DNA of 64,000 nt from Campylobacter concisus (GCF_003048405.1 NZ_PIQS01000002.1:62001-126000), one strand, 5' to 3'. Positions 48,210-57,526 are shown, numbered from the stretch's first letter. Program-made: numbers and translations. The notes: generated by a model not told the origin, from the letters alone.

Positions 48210-49640
48210 GTGGGAAAATTCGTCCAAAATATAGATCATTTTTTTGATTTTTGTAAAGAAAATGAAGTCAAATTTGTAGATTTTAGATTTACTGATTTAG
48301 GCGGTGCTTGGCATAGCATTAGCTACAACATAAAAGCTGTTACGAAAGAAAATTTTATAAATGGTATCCCAATGGACGCTAGTTCTATGCACGGCTGGCA
48401 ACCAATTGATAAGAGCGACATGATAATGAAGCCAGAAGCTACAACCGCATTTTTAGACCCATTTACTTCTGATATTACAGTTGTTGTTTTTTGCGATATT
48501 TACGACATTTACAAGGGTCAAATTTATGAAAAATGCCCTCGCTCAATTGCCAAAAGAGCAATGCAGTACGTAAAAGATAGCGGTCTTGGTGACGAGGCGT
48601 ATTTTGGCCCTGAGAATGAATTTTTTGTCTTTGACAACGTCAAAATCATCGATAGCCCAAACTGCGCGATGTATCAAGTAGATAGCGAGGAAGGCGAGTG
48701 GAACGATGCTACTGACTTCAAAGATAGCTACAACACAGGTCATCGCCCACGTAGAAAAGGCGGTTACTTGATGACTCAGCCAATCGACAGCATGGTAGAT
48801 CTAAGAGCCGAGATGATGCAAGTTCTAGAGCAAGTTGGTCTTGAAGTCTTTTTAGGACACCACGAAGTCGCTCAAGGTCAAGGTGAGATCGGCGTGAAAT
48901 TTGGCAATCTAGTCGAAGCCGCCGATAATGTTCAAATCTACAAATACGTCGTTCGCATGGTGGCTCACCTAAATGGCAAGACAGTTACATTTATGCCAAA
49001 ACCACTTTATGGCGATAACGGAAGCGGCATGCACGTTCATCAATCAGTCTGGAAAGATGGTAAAAATTTATTCTACAAAGAGGGCAACTACGCAAATTTA
49101 AGTGACTTTGCAAGATACTATATCGGTGGCGTTTTAAAGCACGCAAGAAGCGTTGCAGCCTTTACTAACCCAAGTACGAATAGCTATAAACGCCTAATCC
49201 CTGGCTTTGAAGCGCCATCTATCCTAACCTACTCTAGTCAAAATCGTTCAGCAAGTATCCGCATACCTTATGGTTCAGGTGAAAAGTCAGTTAGAGCCGA
49301 GATGAGATTTCCAGATAGCACAGCAAACCCTTATCTGGCTTTTTCAGCGATGCTAATGGCGGGACTTGACGGCGTTAAGCACAAATATGAGCCAGTTGGT
49401 CCGATGGATGAAAATTTATTTAAACTTCACCTTGATGAGATTAGAGAGCGTGGCATAGAGCAGCTTCCACACACACTTCGTGGTAGCCTTGAAGCGCTAA
49501 TTCGCGATAATGAATACTTAAAACCAATAATGACCGATCTTTTCATAGATACATATCAACACTTCAAATTTGAAACTCAAGTTTGGCCTTACGAAGCGCG
49601 CCCAACCGCTTATGAGTTTAAAACTTGCTTCTCTTGCTAA
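48210..49640 (+). CDS. glnA: Type I glutamine synthetase GlnA
   Basis: Assimilates ammonia into glutamine as a dodecamer. The 476 residues carry MDASSMHGW, the metal-binding PENEFFVFD, the ATP loop [18 protein letters not shown] and the C-terminal region [22 protein letters not shown] start with AAAAGGAG 6 bases upstream. It is monocistronic: a good terminator follows 12 bases after the stop. Confidence 0.96.
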   Translation: MGKFVQNIDHFFDFCKENEVKFVDFRFTDLGGAWHSISYNIKAVTKENFINGIPMDASSMHGWQPIDKSDMIMKPEATTAFLDPFTSDITVVVFCDIYDIYKGQIYEKCPRSIAKRAMQYVKDSGLGDEAYFGPENEFFVFDNVKIIDSPNCAMYQVDSEEGEWNDATDFKDSYNTGHRPRRKGGYLMTQPIDSMVDLRAEMMQVLEQVGLEVFLGHHEVAQGQGEIGVKFGNLVEAADNVQIYKYVVRMVAHLNGKTVTFMPKPLYGDNGSGMHVHQSVWKDGKNLFYKEGNYANLSDFARYYIGGVLKHARSVAAFTNPSTNSYKRLIPGFEAPSILTYSSQNRSASIRIPYGSGEKSVRAEMRFPDSTANPYLAFSAMLMAGLDGVKHKYEPVGPMDENLFKLHLDEIRERGIEQLPHTLRGSLEALIRDNEYLKPIMTDLFIDTYQHFKFETQVWPYEARPTAYEFKTCFSC

Positions 49641-49651
49641 TATAAAATTTT

Positions 49652-49677
49652 GCCTTGGCACACATGCCAAGGCTTTT
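49652..49677 (+). terminator. Intrinsic terminator after glnA
   Basis: GCCTTGGCA and TGCCAAGGC form a perfect 9-bp stem with a CACA loop, then TTTT. It begins 12 bases after the glnA stop. Confidence 0.9.
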
Positions 49678-49956
49678 CATACCAAACACAATTCATACAA
49701 AAATACAAAATATTTAACATAAAATTTTATGTATTTTTATTATAAATTTTAAATCTAATCGGTTATGGATCATTATAAAAATGGATAATTTTTTTATATT
49801 TTGAAAATACACTAGGAATTTTATGCAAACATATAAAAAATTATCCGCCCTCATTAAACTAAAATAAAAAATTTTAAAGCCAATTAAATATATAAATAAT
49901 CATAAATTTATGCCTTTTTTTATAAAATCCTTGAACTTTATAAAAAGGATACCGCA
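49678..49956 (+). other. AT-rich spacer between glnA terminator and dnaX
   Basis: About 280 bases without a normal-length gene. It holds an AT palindrome ACATAAAATTTTATGT (49717-49732), the inverted repeat at 49783-49846, a 14-codon ORF with AGGA upstream (49823-49867), and the dnaX ribosome binding site AAAAAGGA at 49941-49948. No tRNA or known ncRNA fold was recognised. Confidence 0.6.
49783..49846. repeat. Long inverted repeat in the glnA-dnaX spacer
   Basis: GGATAATTTTTTTATAT (49783-49799) pairs with ATATAAAAAATTATCC (49831-49846): 16 matches with one extra T, around a 31-base loop. A tiny ORF with an AGGA start signal sits at its right side. Role unknown; a regulatory stem-loop upstream of dnaX or a fossil element is possible. 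Confidence 0.55.
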
Positions 49957-51594
49957 TTGCAAGCACTAGCTTTAAAATATCGCCCTAAAAATTTTGATGA
50001 ACTTATCGGTCAAGAAGCAGTTAGTAAAAGTCTTATACACGCACTTGACGAGGGTCGTATAAGCCACGCATATCTATTTTCTGGGCTTAGAGGCAGTGGT
50101 AAAACTTCAAGTGCTAGGATATTTTCAAAAGCTTTAGTATGCGAAAAAGGACCTACCTCAAAACCATGTGAAGTATGCCCACAATGTATAATGGCAAATG
50201 AGTCAAGACATATGGACATCATCGAAATGGACGCAGCTAGCCACAGAAAGATAGATGATATAAGAGAGCTAATAGAGCAAACAAAATATGCTCCAGCAAT
50301 GGCAAGATATAAAATTTTTATAATCGATGAAGTGCATATGCTAACCAAAGAGGCATTTAACGCTCTTTTAAAAACACTTGAAGAGCCACCAAGCTATGTA
50401 AAATTTATCCTAGCAACGACTGATCCATTAAAACTCCCAACAACGGTGCTTTCAAGAACACAGCATTTTAGGTTTAAGCAAATAAGCAGATACAGCATCA
50501 TTAAACATCTTGAGTTTATTTTAAGCAAAGAAGGCATTAGCTACGAAAAAGAGGCACTTGAAATTTTAGCAAGAAGTGGCGGAGGGTCGCTAAGAGATAC
50601 TTTGACGCTTCTTGATCAAGCTATCATTTACGGTGCAAATAATGTCACGGCAAATGGCGTAGCATCGATGTTAGGACTTCTTGATCCAGAAAAGATCGAA
50701 GAGATAATAACTCATGTTTTAAATCATGATAAAAATGCCATTAGAGTGCTTGTAAGCGAACTTGAAAGCTACGATCCAGAGATGATAATAGATGAAATTT
50801 TGGCAAATTTAAAGCAAAAATTTATAGAAAATGACTCAAAAATTTCTCTACTTGTTTATGAGAGATTTTTTAGGATTTTGGCACAAGCTAAAGGTATGCT
50901 AAATGTAAGTAGCGACAATGGCTTTGTACTAATGCTAATGCTTTTTATGATGATAGAAGCGCTAAATTTACAAGATATTGATGATGCTATAAATGAAGTG
51001 ATCTCAAAAAATAGCGAAAATTTCACTCAAATCACAGAAGTCATCACTCAAAAAAGCCAAGCAGCTCCTGCTAAAATGCAAGGTCCATATGAACTCTTTT
51101 TAACAAAAATTTATGATAGAAATTACGATCTTGGCGAGTTTTTTAAAGAATTTGTAGAATTTAGCTTCTTTAATAACAATGAGCTTGGACTGATAGTAAA
51201 TGCAAAAGATGAAAATCTAGAGTATTTTAAGAAAAATTGGAAAATTTTAAACGAGATATTGCGTACGCTTTTTGGACAAAATGCGAAGATAGTAAATGCA
51301 AAGAGCGATGAGCAAAAAGCACAAACTAAGACACCTAAAGCCTCTTTAGAAAACAATGAAAAAAGCGAATTAGACGAGCTTGATGAGGAAATTTCAAGAC
51401 TAAATGCAAATAACGTTGAAACTAAAAATGAGCCAAAAACCGAAATAAAAAGCGAACTGCAAAACGAGAAAAATAACTTTACTTTGATGCTAAATAAAGA
51501 GCCAAAAACGCCAGAAGAGCTTCAAAGGCAAAGAGAACAAGGGGTTCTAAAAGAGGCAAATAGACTCTTTGGCGAGCCAACTATCGAGAGCTAG
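49957..51594 (+). CDS. dnaX: DNA polymerase III subunit gamma/tau DnaX
   Basis: Clamp-loader ATPase. TTG start preceded by AAAAAGGA. The core has the P-loop GLRGSGKT at 43-50 and a zinc module with Cys 62, 71, 74 and 77. IIDEVHMLTKEAFNALLKTLEEPP and the SRTQHFRF sensor-like region follow. Domains I-III end near residue 360. The rest (to 545) is a tau-like charged tail rich in Glu and Lys. A slippery A-AAA-AAT with immediate -1 stop lies at residues 350-352, which could give a short gamma form. The end overlaps convergent ccoS by 14 bases. Confidence 0.93.
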   Translation: MQALALKYRPKNFDELIGQEAVSKSLIHALDEGRISHAYLFSGLRGSGKTSSARIFSKALVCEKGPTSKPCEVCPQCIMANESRHMDIIEMDAASHRKIDDIRELIEQTKYAPAMARYKIFIIDEVHMLTKEAFNALLKTLEEPPSYVKFILATTDPLKLPTTVLSRTQHFRFKQISRYSIIKHLEFILSKEGISYEKEALEILARSGGGSLRDTLTLLDQAIIYGANNVTANGVASMLGLLDPEKIEEIITHVLNHDKNAIRVLVSELESYDPEMIIDEILANLKQKFIENDSKISLLVYERFFRILAQAKGMLNVSSDNGFVLMLMLFMMIEALNLQDIDDAINEVISKNSENFTQITEVITQKSQAAPAKMQGPYELFLTKIYDRNYDLGEFFKEFVEFSFFNNNELGLIVNAKDENLEYFKKNWKILNEILRTLFGQNAKIVNAKSDEQKAQTKTPKASLENNEKSELDELDEEISRLNANNVETKNEPKTEIKSELQNEKNNFTLMLNKEPKTPEELQRQREQGVLKEANRLFGEPTIES

Positions 51595-51823
51595 CCTTAT
51601 CTTTGCTGCTAGCCTCTAGCCTCTTTTTTAGCGCTTCTTTTTTGCGAAGCTCTAACTCATAAGCTTCATTTAGTGCCTCTTCATCGTCCAAATTTGCTCC
51701 GTCTAAAAATTTTCGGTAGTCCTCAAATTGCTTATTTTTTATCCCCCAAAGCACGCCAAAAAGCAAAAATGCTCCCATCAAAACTGAGATAAAAACTAGC
51801 ATCGCAAGTGTCGCGCTATCCAT
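51581..51823 (-). CDS. ccoS: cbb3-type cytochrome oxidase assembly protein CcoS
   Basis: 80 residues with one N-terminal membrane helix (LAMLVFISVLMGAFLLFGVLWGI) and then a charged tail (KNKQFEDYRKFLDGA), the CcoS pattern. It is immediately downstream of the copper ATPase ccoI. The structural ccoNOQP genes are not in the window. It overlaps the end of dnaX on the other strand. Confidence 0.78.
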   Translation of the reverse strand: MDSATLAMLVFISVLMGAFLLFGVLWGIKNKQFEDYRKFLDGANLDDEEALNEAYELELRKKEALKKRLEASSKDKASSR

Positions 51824-54204
51824 TATTTTTCCTTAAATTTTCTAACAATATAAAGCGAGTTTAAGATAACACTTAGCGAGCTAAGCGACATAAAAAGCGC
51901 AGCAAATAGCGGAATGACGTAGCCACATACGGCAAATGGCAGAGCAAGAACATTATAAAGAAGACAAAAGAGCAAATTTTGTTTTATCGTTTTGTAAGTA
52001 AATTTTGAGATTTTTATGGCCTTCGCTAGACTTTTTAAACTATCATCAAGTAGCACTACATCGCTTCTTTCTAAGCTTATTGCCGCCCCGCTTCCCATAC
52101 AAATAGCAACATGAGCAAGGCTAAGTGCTGCTGCGTCGTTTATGCCATCTCCTACCATTAGCACCCTTTTGCCCTGATCTTTTAGTTCGCTTATAAATTT
52201 AGCTTTCGTTTCAGGTAACATCTCTGCTCTAAACTCGCTCACGCCAAGCTCATCTGCCACGTTTTTTACCACTTTTTGCACATCGCCACTTAAGATACAC
52301 ACTTTCATACCAGCGCTCTTTAGCTCGTCTATCAAGGCCTTTGCCTCGGGCTTTACACTATCTTTTAGGTAAAATTTCGCCACTAACTCACCATTAAGCC
52401 CCACAAAAAAGCTCACATTTTCTTCAGCTTCATCAAAGCTAATACCATTTTCAACTAAAAATCGCTTGCTTCCTGCATAAAATTTTTTATCCGAAATTTC
52501 AGCCTCAACACCCTTTGCCACGCTTAAATTTGTATTTTTAAGCTCTATTTTCCTTGCGCCTTTTTGCTTTAGAAATTTAGCCACTGCCACGCTTATTTGA
52601 TGATTTGATATAAGAGCTAGCGAATAAATTTCATCTAAACTTATGCTCTCTTTTATAAAAAATTCACCAACTTCAAATTCTGCCTTTGTAAGCGTACCAG
52701 TTTTGTCAAAAACTGCCACGTCGCACTTTGCGAGGCTTTCAAAAAATTTAGCCTCCTTAAAAAGTACCTTGTTTTTAAAGGCCACACCAAGGGCACAGAC
52801 GCTACTAACTGGCGTGGCAAGAGCAAGCGCACAAGGGCAAGCAATCACGATGACGCTTACAGCCGTGACAATAGCTTCTGAAAAGCCAAATTTAAAGTAC
52901 CAAAACCAAAATGTAAAAAATGCTAGAGTTAGCACGCTAAGAGAAAATTTAGAAGCGATTTTATTAACCATTAGCTCGATATTTGGTTTTTTTAGCTCTG
53001 CATTTTGGAGCAAATTTATAAGCTGATTTAGATAAGAATTTTTAAAAATTTCCTTTGCTTCGTAGATGATTTGTCCATTTTGACAAATGACGCCACTTTT
53101 TACCTCTTGTCCCACTTCCAAGGTTACAGGCAGGCTCTCTCCAGTTAGACTTGAGCTATCCACGCTTGCCTCGCCACTAAGCACTACTCCATCAAGTAGC
53201 GCCCTCTCGCCAGATCTAAGCACGATCTTTTCGCCTAAATTTACATCTCTTGGCTCTTTTAAAACATCCTTGCCATCTTCTAAAACGCACACTTTTGCAA
53301 GCAGCATATCATTTAAGAAATTTGAAGTCTCAAGCGCCTTTTTCTTGCCCAAAATTTCTAAAAATTTACCGATAAAAACAAAGGTGATGATCATCGCAAC
53401 CGAGTCAAAATAGCTCTCGCCACTCCTCGTAAACATCGCAAAAATGGAGTAGATATAGGTTATGCTAGCCCCCGTGATAACGAGCAAGTCCATATTTGGC
53501 GAAGCATTTTTTATGGCTATCTTTGCCCCTTTGAAAAACTCGCTACCAGTATAAAAAAGTACAGGCGTTGCTAATACAAACTGCGCAAAGCTTAAAATAT
53601 CTTTTATATCGCCTCTTATGCCACTAAAATACCCGCTATATTGAGCGATGGCTAGCCACATAATGTTCATCGTAGCAAAGATACCAACTAGCGCTTTTGT
53701 GTAAAAATTTCTTCTTTTCTTAGCTAGCTCGTCCTCTTTTTGACTCGTAGCATAGAGCTTTGGGACATAACCAACGGCATAAATTTTTTCAATTATTTGC
53801 TCTACCAAAAGCTCCTGATCATCAAAAACAATAACCGCTTTTTGATTAAGCGAGTTGATATTTACCTCCAAGACGCCAGGCAAGCTAAAAAGTGCCTTTT
53901 CAAGTAGCCAGATGCAAGCTGAGCAAGTGATGCCATCAATTAAAAATGAAATTTGACCAAAGTCGCCCTCTTTTGTCACAAGCTCGCTAAAATTTGCCGC
54001 TAAATTTTTGATATTTGCACCGTTGCTTGCCGGTGTAAGTGTATTTTTACCAAGACGTTCATAAAACTCGCTAAGCCCATTTTCATTTAAAATTTCATAA
54101 ACGCCTTTGCAACCAACACAGCAAAATTTAAGTCCGCTTTCATTTGAGATCATCACGCTTTCATCAAATTTTAATCTACAATGAGCACATCTACTTTGTG
54201 GCAT
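51823..54204 (-). CDS. ccoI: Copper-translocating P-type ATPase CcoI (cbb3 oxidase assembly)
   Basis: 793-residue P1B ATPase. The N-terminal metal-binding portion has CAHC...CCVGCKG and the HMA motif GITCSACIWLLE. Transmembrane helices, the ion-binding CPC (IACPCALALATP), DKTGTLT phosphorylation site, and VGDGINDAAAL hinge follow. The family exports copper to the periplasm for cytochrome oxidase. The CcoI reading is supported by the extra Cys-rich N-terminus and by the adjacent ccoS. Confidence 0.88.
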   Translation of the reverse strand: MPQSRCAHCRLKFDESVMISNESGLKFCCVGCKGVYEILNENGLSEFYERLGKNTLTPASNGANIKNLAANFSELVTKEGDFGQISFLIDGITCSACIWLLEKALFSLPGVLEVNINSLNQKAVIVFDDQELLVEQIIEKIYAVGYVPKLYATSQKEDELAKKRRNFYTKALVGIFATMNIMWLAIAQYSGYFSGIRGDIKDILSFAQFVLATPVLFYTGSEFFKGAKIAIKNASPNMDLLVITGASITYIYSIFAMFTRSGESYFDSVAMIITFVFIGKFLEILGKKKALETSNFLNDMLLAKVCVLEDGKDVLKEPRDVNLGEKIVLRSGERALLDGVVLSGEASVDSSSLTGESLPVTLEVGQEVKSGVICQNGQIIYEAKEIFKNSYLNQLINLLQNAELKKPNIELMVNKIASKFSLSVLTLAFFTFWFWYFKFGFSEAIVTAVSVIVIACPCALALATPVSSVCALGVAFKNKVLFKEAKFFESLAKCDVAVFDKTGTLTKAEFEVGEFFIKESISLDEIYSLALISNHQISVAVAKFLKQKGARKIELKNTNLSVAKGVEAEISDKKFYAGSKRFLVENGISFDEAEENVSFFVGLNGELVAKFYLKDSVKPEAKALIDELKSAGMKVCILSGDVQKVVKNVADELGVSEFRAEMLPETKAKFISELKDQGKRVLMVGDGINDAAALSLAHVAICMGSGAAISLERSDVVLLDDSLKSLAKAIKISKFTYKTIKQNLLFCLLYNVLALPFAVCGYVIPLFAALFMSLSSLSVILNSLYIVRKFKEK

Positions 54205-54250
54205 TTTTACTTTCTTTTATCTAAAATTTTTACTAATATTATTGCATCAC

Positions 54251-54304
54251 ATGCCTATTACGCACCATGTAAATTTATGGTAGGCAAACTGCAAAAATAG
54301 GCAT
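54251..54304. repeat. Nested inverted repeat upstream of ccoI
   Basis: ATGCCTAT (54251-54258) pairs with ATAGGCAT (54297-54304). It can alternatively pair with TAGGCA (54281-54286), closing the inner stem ACCAT/ATGGT (54264-54268/54277-54281). It lies 47-100 bases before the ccoI start, in the divergent gap with rho. Confidence 0.5.
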
Positions 54305-54391
54305 AAATTTCTTCTTTTATTATCGTTATAAAATGGCGAGATTATAGCAAATCAACCATTTTTGAGCAAAAATTTTATTTTATGCCATTTC

Positions 54392-54420
54392 TTGACAACA
54401 AAGTTTTATTTTTATAAAAT
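54392..54420 (+). promoter_or_regulatory. Sigma70 promoter for rho
   Basis: TTGACA (54392-54397) and TAAAAT (54415-54420) with a 17-base spacer; the rho ATG is about 74 bases downstream, leaving a leader of roughly 67 bases. The box spacing equals that of the tRNA-Gly promoter. Confidence 0.75.
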
Positions 54421-54493
54421 GCCAAAGCTTTCAAAAACTTCTTTTTGAAACTTAGAAATTCTGCAAAATTATCCCCGCATTTAAAGAGGAAAA

Positions 54494-55834
54494 ATGGAAA
54501 ACAACCAAACCGAGCAAAGTGCTGCTCAAAATACAAAAACTACAAAAAAACATCAAGCATCAAGAACACACATACCAGTAGACGGACACAAGATCGAAGA
54601 ACTAAGAACGCTTAGCTTAGATGAGCTAGTACAGATCGCAAATAGCGTCGGTGTCGAAAATCCACGCGAATTTCGTAGGCAGGATTTGATATTTGAGATA
54701 CTAAAAACCCAGACAAAACAAGGCGGCTTTATACTATTTACTGGAATTTTGGAGATCACAAATGAAGGTTATGGCTTTTTAAGAGCTGTTGATGCGAATT
54801 TAAGTGACAGTTCAAACGATGCATACGTCTCAAACTCACAGATCCGCAAATTTGCACTTCGCGTGGGCGACATCATCACCGGCCAAGTAAGAGAGCCAAA
54901 AGATCAAGAAAAATACTACGCTCTTTTAAAGATCGAAGCGGTAAATTACATGCCTCTAGCAGACGCAAAAGAGAGGCCACTCTTTGACAACCTAACCCCA
55001 CTTTTCCCAACTGAAAAGCTAAATTTAGAGTATGATCCTATGAAGCTAACGGGCCGTGTGCTTGACCTTTTCACACCTATTGGCAAGGGTCAGCGTGGTC
55101 TCATCGTCGCACCTCCAAGAAGTGGTAAAACTGAACTTATGAAAGAGCTAGCTCACGGCATCGCTAAAAATCACCCAGAAGCCCAGCTAATGGTGCTTTT
55201 GGTTGACGAGAGACCAGAAGAAGTTACCGACATGCAGCGCTGCGTAAAAGGCGAGGTATTTAGCTCGACATTTGACCTGCCAGCGCTTAATCATGTCCGC
55301 GTAGCAGAGCTAGTCATCGAAAAGGCAAAACGTCTAGTTGAGATGGGTAAAGACGTCATCATCTTGCTTGATAGCATAACCCGTCTAGCACGCGCCTACA
55401 ACACAGTGACCCCACCAAGTGGCAAGGTACTAACAGGCGGCGTGGATGCAAACGCACTTCACAAGCCAAAACGCTTCTTTGGCGCAGCTAGAAATATCGA
55501 GCACGGCGGCTCACTAACCATCATCGCGACAGCACTTATCGACACTGGCTCACGCATGGATGAAGTAATATTTGAAGAATTTAAAGGTACTGGAAACAGC
55601 GAGATCGTGCTAGATCGCAACATCTCAGACCGCAGAATTTACCCAGCTATCAACGTACTAAAATCAGGCACCAGAAAAGAAGAGCTACTTCAAAAACCTG
55701 ACGAGCTTCAAAAAATTTGGGCTATCCGCTCTGCGATCGCTACAATGGACGATGTCGAAGCACTTAAATTCTTGTATGCAAAAATGCTAAAAACAAAAGA
55801 CAATAAAGAGCTTCTCTCTATCCTAAACGAGTAA
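54494..55834 (+). CDS. rho: Transcription termination factor Rho
   Basis: Hexameric RNA-dependent ATPase helicase. An N-terminal Rho_N helix domain ([21 protein letters not shown]) is followed by the cold-shock-like RNA domain [20 protein letters not shown]. Walker A is [15 protein letters not shown]. Walker B-type [13 protein letters not shown] and the R/Q-loop regions complete the motor. At 446 residues it is slightly longer than E. coli Rho because of an acidic and Gln/Lys-rich N-terminal extension. Confidence 0.96.
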   Translation: MENNQTEQSAAQNTKTTKKHQASRTHIPVDGHKIEELRTLSLDELVQIANSVGVENPREFRRQDLIFEILKTQTKQGGFILFTGILEITNEGYGFLRAVDANLSDSSNDAYVSNSQIRKFALRVGDIITGQVREPKDQEKYYALLKIEAVNYMPLADAKERPLFDNLTPLFPTEKLNLEYDPMKLTGRVLDLFTPIGKGQRGLIVAPPRSGKTELMKELAHGIAKNHPEAQLMVLLVDERPEEVTDMQRCVKGEVFSSTFDLPALNHVRVAELVIEKAKRLVEMGKDVIILLDSITRLARAYNTVTPPSGKVLTGGVDANALHKPKRFFGAARNIEHGGSLTIIATALIDTGSRMDEVIFEEFKGTGNSEIVLDRNISDRRIYPAINVLKSGTRKEELLQKPDELQKIWAIRSAIATMDDVEALKFLYAKMLKTKDNKELLSILNE

Positions 55835-55842
55835 ATTTAAAT

Positions 55843-55873
55843 GAGCTTGAAGCGCTTGCTTTGAGCTCTTTTT
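55843..55873 (+). terminator. Intrinsic terminator after rho
   Basis: GAGCTTGAAGC and GCTTTGAGCTC form an 11-bp stem with two G-T wobbles around a GCTT loop, then TTTTT. It begins 9 bases after the rho stop. Confidence 0.8.
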
Positions 55874-56019
55874 AAAATAAAAATTTCTACATTTTTCTAT
55901 TATAAAAAATAAACCTTATCACTCTTAAAATCAAAGTCTAATTCTATTACTAAAAATTTACTTTTATATGGATATCACGATCTATTTTAAACTAAAAAAT
56001 TTTTGATTTATAAAAATAG

Positions 56020-56232
56020 CTACTTGCTAAATTTTTCTATGTCTTGATTGATTAAATTTTCATATTCACAAAGCTCATTGCAGGTCTTTTTACTCTGCTC
56101 GATAAGCTCGTCAAATTTAAATCCAAGCATCACAATACGATAAAGGTTTGGCTTATGTTTTCGCCAGTTGTAAAGCGTTGCGACATCAACGTCTAAATGA
56201 TAAGCCATATCACGTTTTGTCATCTTAGCCAC
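56020..56232 (-). CDS. Small helix-turn-helix protein, possible regulator of the divergent OMP gene
   Basis: About 70 residues. A helix-turn-helix occupies the first half (TKRDMAYHLDVDVATLYNWRKHKPNLYRIV), followed by a charged helix. GTG at 56232 is preferred because AAGGAG lies 7 bases upstream; an ATG at 56286 would add 18 residues with no such site. The gene diverges from the outer-membrane protein gene 160 bases away. No partner domain is visible; phage-like or housekeeping regulators have similar size. Confidence 0.65.
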   Translation of the reverse strand: MAKMTKRDMAYHLDVDVATLYNWRKHKPNLYRIVMLGFKFDELIEQSKKTCNELCEYENLINQDIEKFSK

Positions 56233-56392
56233 TTTACACTCCTTTTTTCGAGTGATTTTATAAATTTTATTCTGATAAGAAAACAATTGAATTATTTTAT
56301 GTTTTTTATTAATTTCATCTAATATTTAAACTTTATTTAATATAAGAAAACTTAAAATAGTCGCGTAACATTTTTTTAAATAAGGAGTAAAA

Positions 56393-56992
56393 ATGAAAAA
56401 TGCAGTTTTAAAAGTTGCTTTAGGTTTAAGCCTAGCTAGTGCCGCTGCTTTAGCGCAAGGAGCCTTTGTTGGAGTTGAAGGAGACTACTCTTTTGGATCA
56501 AACATGAAAGCAAAAAGCAACAATGGCACAACAAAAGTCAAAAAAGCTCAACCTGGTCTTGGCATAAAAGCTGGTTATGGCTTTGATGTAGCTAGAGTTT
56601 ATGGAGCTTACATTTACGACTTTCAAGCAAAGAAGTCACTTGGTGATGAAGACGGTACAGTAATAAAATGGAAAACACACAAATTTATAGTTGGAGCAGA
56701 CTACACTCCAAGCGTAGCAAAATATCTTAAATTAATTCTTGGTGGCTACACTGGCTACTCAAAGCTTAAAATGGATGTATTTGACACTCATGATGGCTCG
56801 GAAAAAGCTAATACAAATGGCTGGATACTAGGTGCAAGAATTGGTGCTGAATACTCTATTAACGAAAACAATGCAGTTGAGTTTGGTCTAAAAGCAGATA
56901 GAACAAAATATAGCTCTATAGCAAAATATGATAATGCAAAAATAAAAGAGACAAATGTAGGTCTTTATTTGGGATATACATATAAATTTTAA
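56393..56992 (+). CDS. Outer-membrane beta-barrel protein (OmpA/OprF-type N-terminal barrel fold)
   Basis: 199 residues with a signal peptide (about 21 residues, ending LAQG). The mature protein alternates short strands and loops with aromatic residues and ends in YKF, the C-terminal Phe expected for BamA-dependent folding. AAGGAG precedes the ATG. A TAAAAT at 56353-56358 could be its -10. It is divergent from the small HTH gene and is followed by a good terminator. Function unknown. Confidence 0.78.
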   Translation: MKNAVLKVALGLSLASAAALAQGAFVGVEGDYSFGSNMKAKSNNGTTKVKKAQPGLGIKAGYGFDVARVYGAYIYDFQAKKSLGDEDGTVIKWKTHKFIVGADYTPSVAKYLKLILGGYTGYSKLKMDVFDTHDGSEKANTNGWILGARIGAEYSINENNAVEFGLKADRTKYSSIAKYDNAKIKETNVGLYLGYTYKF

Positions 56993-57000
56993 TCACCCAC

Positions 57001-57037
57001 AAGCTCAAATTTAAAAGCAAATTTGAGCTTTTTATTT
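57001..57037 (+). terminator. Intrinsic terminator after the outer-membrane protein gene
   Basis: AAGCTCAAATTT and AAATTTGAGCTT form a perfect 12-bp stem with a 6-base loop, then TTTATTT. It begins 9 bases after the stop. The convergent GNAT gene ends just beyond it. Confidence 0.9.
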
Positions 57038-57046
57038 AAAAACGAA

Positions 57047-57526
57047 TTATAAATTTAAAAGTTTTTCTAAATTTTTACCGTCCAAGCGATAGTTTCTCCA
57101 CTCAAGTGATTGATTTTTAGCACCCATACTTTCATAAAATTTAATGCTTGGCTCATTCCAGTTTAGACAGCACCACTCAAGCCTTTTTAAATTTTCATCC
57201 TTGCAAATTTGAGCTAAAAATTTAAAAAATGCCTTGCCGATACCTTGATTTCTAAACTCTTTTTTGACGTAAATGTCCTCAAGATAGATCCCACCAAGCC
57301 CCAAAAATGTAGAAAATGTGTAAAAATAGATAGCATATCCTATCACCCCATTCTCACTCTCACATACAAGGGCTTTTGCGTAGTTTTTATCAAAGATAGA
57401 GTCTGCGAAAATTTCATTTGTAAAGGTGACTTGATCGCTCAAATTCTCATAACTAGCAAGCTCTCTTACAAGCTCGCAGATCACGTCTATATCGCCCTTA
57501 GTCGCTTTTCTTATTTGAAATTTCAT
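57047..57526 (-). CDS. GNAT-family N-acetyltransferase
   Basis: 159 residues with the GNAT fold: conserved ICELVRELASYENL, the acetyl-CoA-binding V..EFRNQGIGKAFFKFLAQIC and the C-terminal KFYESMGAK. It resembles spermidine/spermine-type acetyltransferases, but the substrate is unknown. Its start overlaps the nusA stop by one base, so it is co-transcribed with nusA. Confidence 0.82.
   Translation of the reverse strand: MKFQIRKATKGDIDVICELVRELASYENLSDQVTFTNEIFADSIFDKNYAKALVCESENGVIGYAIYFYTFSTFLGLGGIYLEDIYVKKEFRNQGIGKAFFKFLAQICKDENLKRLEWCCLNWNEPSIKFYESMGAKNQSLEWRNYRLDGKNLEKLLNL

Noticed and set aside
49717..49732. ACATAAAATTTTATGT palindrome as a regulator operator
   Set aside because: Perfect but made almost entirely of A and T; expected by chance in this spacer and not placed near an obvious -10.
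54205..54493. The ccoI/rho gap as a replication origin
   Set aside because: No run of DnaA-box-like repeats and no dnaA, dnaN or gyrB nearby; the gap is explained by two divergent promoters.
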